The notes below the pieces were generated by a model, which did no database searches, was not told where the DNA came from, and saw nothing but the letters and a program-made list of their open reading frames with translations. From Eopsaltria australis (lineage: Eukaryota; Chordata; Aves; Passeriformes; Petroicidae), in NCBI GenBank assembly GCA_034509425.1, contig JAVTVJ010001733.1, positions 16,557 to 80,556 on the forward strand: a stretch of DNA of 64,000 nt, read 5' to 3'. Position numbers and translations under genes: made by a program. Within the stretch, counting starts at the first letter, position 1; every line of letters begins with the position of its first letter. Shown here piece after piece: positions 42,691-52,547 of the stretch.

Positions 42691-43538
42691 TGTTATGATC
42701 TAATTATTAAAGTTCTTTAGAGATACCTCTGCCCGAATTAAGGTACAAGCGAGACCATATGCCAGTCAATAGTATGGGTTTTATTTGATAGTAAATATGA
42801 GAGAGAGAGAGAGAGAGAAGAAGGGAGAAAAGGGAGAGTAGAGAGGAAAATGGGGGGGACAGAGAGGGACAGGGACAAAGAAGTATCACCACTCCATGGG
42901 TCCCGCTGGTGTCCTGATGTCCTCTTCGGGTAGTCTCGGTGGTGGAAGTCCCCCCGAAAGCACAGAATGCCATGGGTTGATATACCCTCAGGCCAGGTGG
43001 AAGTGTCTGGGCCTGTCCCCCTAGGGGAGGGGGCAGCTTCCAGCAGCAGACTCTGCTTGTATCACGTGCAGTCCTGTGGTGCAAGGCGTCTGGGGAGCAC
43101 TTTGGGGGGTCTGTGATAGATTGTGACTCCCCCTCAGCTTCCTCTCACGTGAGAGTCCCGTGGATGTGGCTTGTGGGGTTGGGGAGGCTTCACAGCTGGG
43201 CCAGTTTGTGTACTGGAGGATGCGTGTGTATTGCCTCCGATCAGAGGTTACACTATCCTCCTCCCCCCTTCAGCTGGGGGAGGGTTGTGTAAACGTGGCT
43301 TCTGTGAGCTGTGCTTTGCCCCCCACTCCAAACTCAGCCAGAAACGACTCTCAGCACAGCTGGTGGTTTCAGCTTCTGCACTTTTCTCTCTGGGATGATT
43401 AAACAATAGGCTTTTCCCTTTATCTAATCTCAGCAGTTTAGCTCAGTCCAAAGTCCCAGTCAGGTATCTTCAAGGAAGCTTCTCTGATCAAAACTTTATA
43501 TCAATGTTTGAGGCATGAACTATTTTCAGTCTCTGACA
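42691..43538 (-). repeat. ERV3 3' LTR
   Basis: On the minus strand the LTR runs from TGTCAGAGACTG to ATCATAACA. A (GA)n tract lies at about 42799-42818. On the minus strand, TTTATT-type sequence near 42780 gives the poly(A) signal AATAAA. The internal end before the LTR (plus-strand 43539-43555) is only moderately purine-rich. Confidence 0.92.
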
Positions 43539-43593
43539 GCCACCCCGTGACTCAAACACTGTAATTAATGTCTCTTCTTCGGTGATCTTCCGT

Positions 43594-45604
43594 TTATGGG
43601 TTGTCCACGGGGGTGATACTTACATAGCGGATAGTAGGAGAAAAGAGAAAAGAAGCAGAAGCAATAATACGGGTAATCATGCAACCTACAATAGCTATCC
43701 CAATCATTAAGAATATAAATCTAATTGCAATCATTAATCCAGTTTTCATTAGCCATTGTCCCCAGCCTGTTAGTCCTAAAGAGTGGAGTATGGACATCAG
43801 CCAGGAGTTGGGGTCTGCTCCTTGAAACCAGTCTTTGGGTTGGAGAGATTGGAAAAGTTCTGATGTTTGATCAGCAATTTCTTTCATCTTGGCTCGAGCC
43901 TCTTCAGTTGACACTGTAGCATTGTGAACAGTAATACAACATTCAGTTTCAGTAAGTTTTAACATTCCACATACACCTTGCTCTTTTAGTAATGACATAT
44001 CTAATGCTAAACAATTTTGTAAAGCCATTTTTGACACTTGTTGGACTTGCAAGTTAAGCTCTCCAAATGCATACCTGGTCCAATCACTGAGGGTATGCAC
44101 TTGCCATGTGAGATTTTTCCAGAGCCCATTGGTGCTGTCTGATAACTGAGTAGGGTGTAAAGACTATCCTAAATCCCAAAGCTATCTTTTGTCCTACCAT
44201 GTAATAATCTGGGGCATATAGGTTGTTGATCCATTTATGGCCCTGTTCAGGGGAGTACAGTTCTCGCCGTGTTCTTCCTGCTAATGAATAGTGGAAGACT
44301 CGATTTGGGCAAATGGACGGGAGTACTATCCCACACCTTAAACCAGCATGTTGGGTTAAACTTAACCGTGAATAAAATCTTCCATCAGAACATCCCCAAG
44401 CTAACCCAAGCGGTGCAGGATAGTTGCTTGTCTTGCAAGTCCAGGTGTCATTATAATCTATCAAATACATTTGGGGAGATGATGCGATTGGAATATTTTT
44501 TAATGGGTAGTGGGTAGGAGGTATCCCACAATACTGTGCCTGTTGGATGTGGGCCCAATACTTCTTGGAATTAGCCGTAGAATTACACAGCGGGTCTTGC
44601 TTTTTAAAACCCATAGAGGGATATCCCCAACAGATGCACATATCGCGTATTAAGGCACGTATCTTTTCGATTAACCAAGTCTCAAGGGGGTCCCCAGGTC
44701 CTGTAGTACAATTGATTACCCTTGCACACTGGAATAAGCCCAAATGGGCTCGCTGAGGGGGTGTGTTCACATACTTTAAAGGTTTTAAGGTAGGGTTCTC
44801 TCTTGACCACATCCACATATAGTTGGAAGAGTCTATAGGTAATGTTCTGGCTCCGCTGGGTAATTCTATGCACCATGAAAAGTTAACCGTTAGCACATAT
44901 GGTGCTTCATAATAATCTGGTTGCCTTAATGGGTGAAAGATGGGATCAAAGGGGAAGGATTGACAAGGGGCCTTATTAGTTAGGGATTTAGGAATTTGAT
45001 ATATTCCTGGCAACAATGTACTTTACCCAACTCTCTCAGGTATGCCAGTTTCTCCGGGGCCCAGTGAAATGCTGACTTCTGGATGAGACATATTACACAT
45101 ATCTCGACTGTTAAACTCTTGCTCATTATTATGATATGCAAAGTATGTATCATTAAGTTCTACTTGGTGTGGGAAACGGGGGCGCTCCACAACCTCGGGG
45201 GTTCCCTCAATTAATAGATAGTGGGTTTTCCATTTTAAAGGTAGTTTAACTTTCAACCACCAAGGGATAGGTATGAAAGTGTAAGGTCTTTCCCGACGTT
45301 GTGGTTCACTTAAATTGATTGAAAGATCTGTGGGGGTCACAAAAAATCTTAGGCCCTGCTCTGCAGAGAAGGGAAGAGCCTCACAAATCCCTTGGTCAGT
45401 CTGATTCCAAAGGCGCGTGAACCCCAGAATTAATTCCCATGCAAGGTTTGTAGAATTACGGCTTCCATTCTCTGTGATTGGCTGTCCAGTCTCAGCAGCA
45501 GGTGAACATATCCATATGTACAAAAAGAACAGGACCCACATACTAAAGCTACAGTTTTTCCTAGAAATGAAATGACAAGGCATGGTGGGGTATAAATCAT
45601 GCAA
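43594..45604 (-). pseudogene. env: ERV3 env (surface and transmembrane subunits)
   Basis: On the minus strand the frame opens at about 45604 or 45586 with a signal-peptide-like run (MWVLFFLYIWICSP). The surface part has several N-glycosylation sites and is interrupted by TAA at 45023-45025. A furin-type RTRR sits at about 44261-44275 and marks the likely cleavage site. The frame then changes near 44084-44100. The transmembrane part (43594-44100) has [14 protein letters not shown], then C-X9-CC, then a membrane anchor ([19 protein letters not shown]). The core is clearly related to ERV2 env although the two pol genes are very different. No CXXC surface motif was recognised. Confidence 0.82.
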
Positions 45605-45691
45605 AGGGTTTCTTCTTCGTCCCTTCGAGTTTAGATTTCCACCTGTAAAAGATCAGAAAAAAAAAGAAACTCGGTTCGCTCTCGAACCAGG

Positions 45692-48600
45692 TTAAAAGGA
45701 TGGGATAATCCATCTACTACTGATTTTATGCTCTTTGTTGTGAGCATCTGTTGCTATCCAAGTGTATTTATTCAATGGAGTTTTTAAAACCAGTGGCACC
45801 TGGCCAGTGGTGGGGAGTTTCACCAGCATGGGCTGTCCTGGGTGCTGTGTGGGAGTTTTAGGATTAGCTGGACTCAGAGAATCAGGAACTATTGTGGGGG
45901 CAGTGGGACAAAAGGCGGTAAGTCGGGGGCATCCGTTTACCCCCCATCGGTCATTTATTTTGGTCACTGCATCCCAAATGAGATCTGCCCATCCGGGTTC
46001 ATGTGGTTTGAGGAACCGTTTCAGTAGACCATTGGTCCTTTCTACTATGCCATTGGCCTGAGGGTAATAGGGGGTGTGGAATACCCACTGCATACCTTCA
46101 GCTTTGGTCCAATCCTGTACTGCTTTTGCAGTGAAGTGACTGCCATTATCAGATTGTATTGATTTAGGTTTTGGCAAACAGCTGAACCATAGCTGCAAGT
46201 TCTTAATAGTATTTTCCCCAGTTCCTTTTGATACTGCTGCAGCTTGTGTCAATCCAGAAATTATTTCTACTCCAACCAATACATGTGTTTTCCCATGTGA
46301 TCTCCTGAAAGGACCAATGTAATCTACTTGCCAGACATCCCATAATCCTTTTCCCTCCCTCAAGTGCAGTGGAGGGTCTTGTAAGGGGTGCCGGTCAAAA
46401 CGGGTATGGCATTCTCCACATGCAGTTATTACAGTAGAACACTGTTCTTTGGTTACCGGCCATCCTCGACTATTAGCTTCCCTCGGTAAATCTTTAATCC
46501 CTGAGTGTCCCCGTTTGACATGTAGCCACTCTAATAGATGCTCCCAACTTTCATTTTCCATTTCTACTGCCAAGGGGGCTAAACGGGTGAGGGAGTCTAC
46601 CTGGTTGTTAAACTGGTGTGATAATGTGTCATTATCTTGGTGGGCTGCAACCCACCCCACAAAGATCTGGTGATTTTTAGCAATTCCTAGAATGTCTTCC
46701 CATTTCCCTTTTTCCCAAATTGGAACCCGGTTGACTTCCCAGTTATTTTGTTCCCAGAAAGGGAGCCACTCAGTACATCTTTTGAATACTGCATATGAGT
46801 CAGTGTAGATGTATAGGGAATGTTGATTGCACACCTTCTGGGTAATGGCACTCCAAACTGCCACCAGTTCCCCCACTTGTGCACTACCTTCTCCCTCTGA
46901 AACAATTCTGTCCCCCTCACTATCCACTCGGAGGGCTACTGCTCTGTATTTCCACATCTTTCCTTCTCTTTTTGCTGATGCATCTGTGAACCAAACATTA
47001 GTTAGATCAGAAGAATAGGGAGGGGCTGGGTTAATGACAGAGGGAGGAGGTTTAGTATCAAGAGATTCAGGAAGAGGGTCTTGAATTTCTAGGAGTTTAG
47101 GGGTTCCCTCTTCAATTTCCCTGCTCAGAGTAGTGCTCAATTTGGGCATACCATTTTCTGACAGTTTCTCGCTGTGCAACTCCTACAGGTGGGGGGGTGC
47201 CGCTAAGCACAATCTTCAGTACTCTGAATGGTCCCCTGAGTAGGATGGGCTGCTGGTGGAGGATTTTTTCTGCTTCTTGTAATGCAACAGTGGCCACAAA
47301 CAGCCCCTTTTCCCAATCAGAGTACCTTCTTTCAGCATCTTTGAAACTCCTAGAGTAGAATCCAATGGGGCGAGGGGGAGCTTCAGGTCCTTTCTGCCAC
47401 ATGTGGACTGACAAACCATGGAAGGCAAAGCCCCATTCTATAAGGAGAGGATCTGTAGGATGCAAAGGATCCAAAACCTGATGCATGCCAGCTTCAAAGG
47501 TTAATAATTTTAAGGCCTCACTGTGTAGTGGAGCCCACTCCCATTTTGCCTTTTTACGTGTCAGGTCATATAAAGGCCGTGCAATGATTGAGAAATCAGG
47601 GATATGTTTTCTCCAAAAGACTAGAATTCCCAGCACGTGCTGCAGTTCCTTTTTGTTCTCTGGTATCTTTACTTATTCTAGTGAGGTTAATGTTTTATCA
47701 GGGATACAAACAGCACCTCCCTTCCACCAGATACCCAGGAATTTAACTTCAGGGGAGGGATGCTGGATTTTGTCTTCCGGTATTTGTAAACCTACACTCT
47801 CAAGGTGTTTAATGATGTGGTTCTGAGTGTTTTTTACTTTTTCAGTTTCTGGACCTCCAATTAGTACATCATCGATGTATTGATAGATCTTTACTTCCTT
47901 ATCTATTGGAATTAAAGACAGTTCCTGGGCCAGGGCATAGTGTGCCAGTGTGGGAGAGTGGTGGTAGCCTTGTGGTAATCGGGTAAATGTGTATTGTATT
48001 CCTTCCCAGATAAAAGCAAAGCGTTCTTGGTCATCTTCTTGTAGTGGGACCATAAAGAACATGTCTTTAACATCAATAGTGGCTAAGATCGGATGAGCGT
48101 GTTCTTGTATCATGGCAATTAATTCAGCGATGTTAGGAACTGCTGCTGTCAAAGGTGCTGTATTGGCATTTAATTTCCTGTAATCTACTGTCAATCGCCA
48201 TTTTCCATTAGATTTCCTTACTGGCCATACAGGAGAATTGTATGGGGAATGAGTGGGAACAATTATCCCATCTTCCTTTAGATCTGATATTACAGGGGAA
48301 ATTCCTTCTCTGGCCCCTAGTGGCAAAGGGTAAGGTTTTACGTTAGTTACCTTTGAAGGAGGCAGAGGGGGGGCAGCTTGTAACAGACGAAGTGATGAGA
48401 AATCTGAACCAAAAGACCACTGCCTGCCTCTGTCATCAATCCAGGATTTACCTTTCAAGATGTCTAAGCCTAGCAAATTAACAGGGAATGGGCCAATAAC
48501 CATCAGTGTTTCAGTGATACTGACCTCCCCTGGTAGCCAACATTTTACTTTGGCAGCAGGTTGTGTTTGCAAATTACCAAATGCATCTGCTACTATGAGT

Positions 48601-48794
48601 CCTTTTTTGTCAGGCACAATGCCACACCGTACAGCATCATTAGTTTGCAAAGCTGATATTTGTGCTCCTGTGTCAAGCAAGAAAGTAACAGGGGTCCTAT
48701 GGGGACCTATAGGAAAGGTTATCATCATGTCTCCAGATAAGTTTTCTGTGAGCCTTCTAAGGTGTCTCCACTGCCCATCCCCCGGCTCACTTAC
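45692..48794 (-). pseudogene. pol: ERV3 pro-pol (protease to integrase)
   Basis: On the minus strand the pol frame is open through the gag end region and is entered by -1 frameshift. Protease has LLDTGAQISAL. Reverse transcriptase has SPVWPVRKSNGKWRLTVDYR, FTRLPQGYHHSPT and YIDD (plus-strand 47868-47879). TAA at 47673-47675 interrupts the frame in the thumb region. Another frame change falls between 47112 and 47179, in front of RNase H (WFTDASAKREG). Integrase has HVKRGH/CGEC, WQVDYIGPF, QSDNGSHF and IVERTNGLL, so the zinc and D,D-35-E residues are intact. The tail ends at ISSRWIIPSF. The relatives of this pol are not settled from sequence reading alone. Confidence 0.85.
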
Positions 48795-48818
48795 TGGGGA
48801 TGGCCTGAGAAGTTTCCC
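48748..48818 (-). promoter_or_regulatory. ERV3 -1 ribosomal frameshift signal (slippery site plus pseudoknot)
   Basis: On the minus strand the heptamer GGGAAAC (48812-48818) lies in the gag frame exactly as G GGA AAC. After an 8-nt spacer, CCATCCCC (48796-48803) pairs with GGGGATGG (48775-48782). The loop segment GTGAGCC (48784-48790) pairs perfectly with GGCTCAC (48748-48754). One unpaired base (48783) lies between the stems, as in known betaretroviral pseudoknots. The gag stop UAA (48791-48793) is inside loop 1. Pol is open in the -1 frame across this point. Confidence 0.85.
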
Positions 48819-50303
48819 GACTCCTGCCTGCCTAAGTCAATCAGTGCTCCAATGGGCGGAGCAGTAGGCCCAGACTCGGGAGAACTTGTAGATGGGGGAG
48901 GGTTAGGCTTGGATGAGGAATCCATCCAGCTTTCAATCAGTAACTTTAAAGTTGAGGTAGGTTGGCCATCCATGAGGCCTCGGGGAATGCCCTTCTCTAA
49001 GCCCTGAATCCAGAGAGCATTTCTCTCTTGCTTCTCAAGTGCTTGTTCCTTTTGGCTTTGTGCTCGCCTGGGGGAGGGGGGGTTTCTGGGTGCCTTTCCC
49101 TGGTGAGCAGCTGTAGTTCTCCACTCAGCCCGACGGATGGCAGTCTTAGACTCAGATCTAGAGGGTACTGAATTAGGGGATCCAAAATGCCTGCCATATT
49201 TAATCAGCTCTTGGGCAACCTCCCCCCAAGTCCACAATTTTCCCCTTGGCCTGCCTGAGAGCATGTGATCAAAGACGGGGGCCTCACTACTACCAGTTAG
49301 AGTAGAGCGGATTTGATCTTGCAAGTGAATTGCCAGTCTTTAAAGAGTCTGGGAGGCCTCGTATGAGTGGAGTTAAGCGATCTGGGTCCACTGGCATGGA
49401 CATTGGGGAGCCTTTATCAGGTTCTAATACACGCTGATGCGTGAATTGCAGACAGGCGGCTTTCTGGACACTTTCAGTCAATTGATCTATAGAAGTAACT
49501 ATGGCAATTGGGTCGCCCCTTTCAAGGGGACTCAGGCCCCCAGCCCAGTAGGCAGCTCTTTGGGTGAGGGACCAGGGAGCTCTTTTATTACCTGTAGTTA
49601 AGAAGACCCCAGGTCCCCAGTAGCCCTCTGACTCTGCCTCAGTTAGCATGATGCGGTCTCCTCCCGTAAGGGAGACTCTCCACACATATCCCGTCTCAGA
49701 CTCCTTCTGAGTCCGACTGTATTCCTTTTGTAATTTAGCCAATTCAGTAGGAGTATAGGGTATTTCTTTGGTAATTATACAAGGGAAGGCATCATCCATG
49801 CCTTCATATTGATACTCAGTTTTAACCAATGGCCGTAATTTTTTAATATCTAATTGGTCTAAATGTTTTTCAGCCTCTTTTAAGTCTTGATGAGGATACA
49901 AAGGGTCCTTATGGGCTTCTCTAGAGTTCATATTTTCCAGATGCTCAGTGAGAGCTGCTCTGAGCCGTTCAGAGTGACACCTTTCCTCTCTTAATTGATT
50001 TTGCAGCACTTTTACTAAATCTTGCAGGGAATGTAGGGTCTCTGCATTTTTGGTGTTCCATTGGGATTTTTCTCTTATAGCAGCAGTCAAGGCAGCTCCC
50101 AGTACAGCACAAACAACAGATTTACCCTTGCCTGGTCGAGACCTTTTTTCAGCTCGCAAACTGGTAATGCGGTCTATTATTGCATGCTCATTATCCCAAT
50201 TTCTTTGTGCCCACTCTAGACCTGGAGGAGCAGGGCGACTATCAAATTTTTCAAGAAAAGATAGTAAAACATTGTCTTTACACTGACTACCCGGGACAAC
50301 CAT
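48791..50303 (-). pseudogene. gag: ERV3 gag
   Basis: On the minus strand the likely start is the ATG at 50301-50303 (MVVPGSQ), because the upstream part of the open frame runs through the leader repeats. The N-terminal part has a coiled-coil-like region (LHSLQDLVKVLQNQLREE), followed by YTPTELAKLQKEYSR and a capsid-like stretch (WSLTQRAAYWAGG, GDPIAIVTSI). The frame changes between 49290 and 49324. The second part (48791-49324) is basic and then proline-rich, and ends at UAA in the frameshift signal. No zinc knuckle is visible. I do not recognise close relatives. Confidence 0.75.
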
Positions 50304-50364
50304 TTTCTCTAAGGGTATCTCACAGACTGACTTTAGGACAATTCTGACTTCACACAAGACACAA

Positions 50365-50627
50365 CACAAAGTAGGGGCGTGGGTCCCCTCCAAGCAGGAG
50401 TTTTTTAGGCTCCGCACAACACCACGAACAGGAGTTTTTAGGCTCCGCACAAAGTAGGGGCGTGGGTCCCCTCCAAGCAGGAGTTTTTAGGCTCCGCACA
50501 TCACCACGTAACAGGAGTTTTTAGGCTCCGCACAAAGTAGGGGCGTGGGTCCCCTGCAAACAGGAGTTTTTAGGCTCTGCACAACACCATGTAACAGGAG
50601 TTTTTTAGGCTCCGCACAAAGTACCAA
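50365..50627 (-). repeat. 83-bp tandem repeat in ERV3 leader
   Basis: Units beginning CACAAAGTAGGGGCGTGGGT on the plus strand start at 50365, 50448 and 50531, and a broken fourth starts at 50615. Each unit contains two related half-units around GGAGTTTTTAGGCTCCGCAC. The array lies between the PBS and the gag start, where retroviral packaging and dimerisation signals reside. Confidence 0.88.
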
Positions 50628-50955
50628 GGAGAGGCTTTTACTACAACAACAGACGGGAGGGCCTCCCCACAAGACACAAGCAGCAGAATTGGTTTCAGGA
50701 CTGAAACCTGCCAAATCTGGATTTACACAACAAAACACACTAAAGGGAATTAAAACCTTCAAATTAGTTTACCACAGCTTTTACAACATCCTCAGGAAAA
50801 GTTGCATCAGAATTCTCAAGAGTTCAGTCTACTACAGGTGAGACATCAAGGTCCACAACCCCTTAGAGAAAAATTACAGTAAAATTTCAAAGCATGCAGA
50901 ATTCTGGGAGAGGAGACAATCCTATTATGAAAGGCACTTCGGGTCAGAGAATGCC

Positions 50956-50973
50956 ATCCTGCCGACTACACCA
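50956..50973 (-). promoter_or_regulatory. ERV3 primer-binding site, tRNA-Ser type
   Basis: On the minus strand, four bases after the 5' LTR, lies TGGTGTAGTCGGCAGGAT. From memory it matches the complement of tRNA-Ser(AGA/UGA) at 17 of 18 positions. Confidence 0.75.
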
Positions 50974-50977
50974 GAAA

Positions 50978-51823
50978 TGTTATGATCTAATTATTAAAGT
51001 TCTTTAGAGATACCTCTGCCCGAATTAAGGTACAAGCGAGACCATATGCCAGTCAATAGTATGGGTTTTATTTGATAGTAAATATGAGAGAGAGAGAGAG
51101 AGAAGAAGGGAGAAAAGGGAGAGTAGAGAGGAAAATGGGGGGGACAGAGAGGGACAGGGACAAAGAAGTATCACCACTCCATGGGTCCCGCTGGTGTCCT
51201 GATGTCCTCTTCGGGTAGTCTCGGTGGTGGAAGTCCCCCCGAAAGCACAGAATGCCATGGGTTGATATACCCTCAGGCCAGGTGGAAGTGTCTGGGCCTG
51301 TCCCCCTAGGGGAGGGGGCAGCTTCCAGCAGCAGACTCTGCTTGTATCACGTGCAGTCCTGTGGTGCAAGGCATCTGGGGAGCACTTTGGGGGGTCTGTG
51401 ATAGATTGTGACTCCCCCTCAGCTTCCTCTCACGTGAGAGTCCCGTGGATGTGGCTTGTGGGGTTGGGGAGGCTTCACAGCTGGGCCAGTTTGTGTACTG
51501 GAGGATGCGTGTGTATTGCCTCCGATCAGAGGTTACGCTATCCTCCTCCCCCCTTCAGCTGGGGGAGGGTTGTGTAAACGTGGCTTCTGTGAGCTGTGCT
51601 TTGCCCCCCACTCCAAACTCAGCCAGAAACGACTCTCAGCACAGCTGGTGGTTTCAGCTTCTGCACTTTTCTCTCTGGGATGATTAAACAATAGGCTTTT
51701 CCCTTTATCTAATCTCAGCAGTTTAGCTCAGTCCAAAGTCCCAGTCAGGTATCTTCAAGGAAGCTTCTCTGATCAAAACTTTATATCAATGTTTGAGGCA
51801 TGAACTATTTTCAGTCTCTGACA
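50978..51823 (-). repeat. ERV3 5' LTR
   Basis: The LTR has 846 bp with the same ends as 42691-43538 and a (GA)n tract that is 2 bp shorter. Two base differences were seen (near 51373 and 51538). Confidence 0.92.
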
Positions 51824-51828
51824 AGTGG

Positions 51829-52147
51829 TTTCAAAAATCTGATTCTTTCTAGAAATGTTAAGTTGTTATGTTATACTACAAACAGAAAATCTTTTAGTTA
51901 AGAAAAGAAGAAATGTTTTGACTGGCACATATTGATGTGCAAATCTGTGTGTATATATACATATTCATATATGTAAAACACAGTTTTATGTATATAATAC
52001 TTATATCATGAGTGAGATATATAAAACTTACATCATAAACTGTGATAACAATGTGCTAAAACTTGAACAGAAATTCCAGAATAACCAGGTGACAATTTGT
52101 CCTTAAAAATCAGGTGGAAAAGGTACTATTTTACCATTTTCTTTACT
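51829..52147. other. AT-rich host sequence
   Basis: No gene or repeat is recognised. TATA-rich simple sequence lies at about 51950-52025. Confidence 0.6.
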
Positions 52148-52547
52148 GTTACTGTTGGGGTACACTGTGTGGTGGTGGAGAGGTAGGCCTTGAGGGCCAG
52201 AGAGAGAAAGCCTCTTTCCTGGGCCTGGTGGTGACTCTGGGAATACATCCAGGTCACCAGGGATGGGTTGGGAGTGAATTGTGGGTTTGTGGACAGTGTT
52301 GGACCTATTGGAAGTGACAATTATAGTTTGTGACCTTGTAGGGTATTGTTTACCTGTTACCGTGATAGGTAAAAACTGTAGAATGGCCAGGTGATTGGGG
52401 AACACTTTGGTGAGTCTTCTTCCTGTTTATATGATGATATATCCTGTTTGTGTAATGGTGTTTAAGGAATTTTCACTGCGCAATAAAGGTCTTTGCACTT
52501 CTCCATCTTGTGTGAAGTCTGTGCCCTTGCTTTATTACTGCAGTTAC
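52148..52547 (+). mobile_element. Short solo LTR with 5-bp duplication
   Basis: The LTR spans 52153-52542 (390 bp), starts TGTTGGGGTACAC, ends TTATTACTGCA and is flanked by the perfect duplication GTTAC (52148-52152 and 52543-52547). AATAAA lies at 52482-52487, 56 bp from the end. It is unrelated to the other LTRs in the window. Confidence 0.72.

Larger units (their letters stand above)
42686..51828 (-). mobile_element. ERV3: provirus with gag, pol and env, minus strand
   Basis: LTRs of 848 bp (42691-43538) and 846 bp (50978-51823) are flanked by the 5-bp duplication AGTGG (42686-42690 and 51824-51828). They differ by a 2-bp microsatellite length change and about two substitutions, so integration is recent. 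On the minus strand the order is a Ser-type PBS, a leader with 83-bp repeats, gag, a -1 frameshift signal, protease-pol in the other frame and env. Pol has YIDD and the 5-bp duplication suggests class III affinity, but presence of env and -1 frameshifting are unusual there, so the class is left open. Breaks seen are two frame changes and one stop in gag-pol, and one stop and one frame change in env. Confidence 0.9.

Noticed and set aside
50365..50627. CRISPR-like array
   Set aside because: The units are contiguous 83-bp tandem repeats without unique spacers, inside a vertebrate provirus leader.
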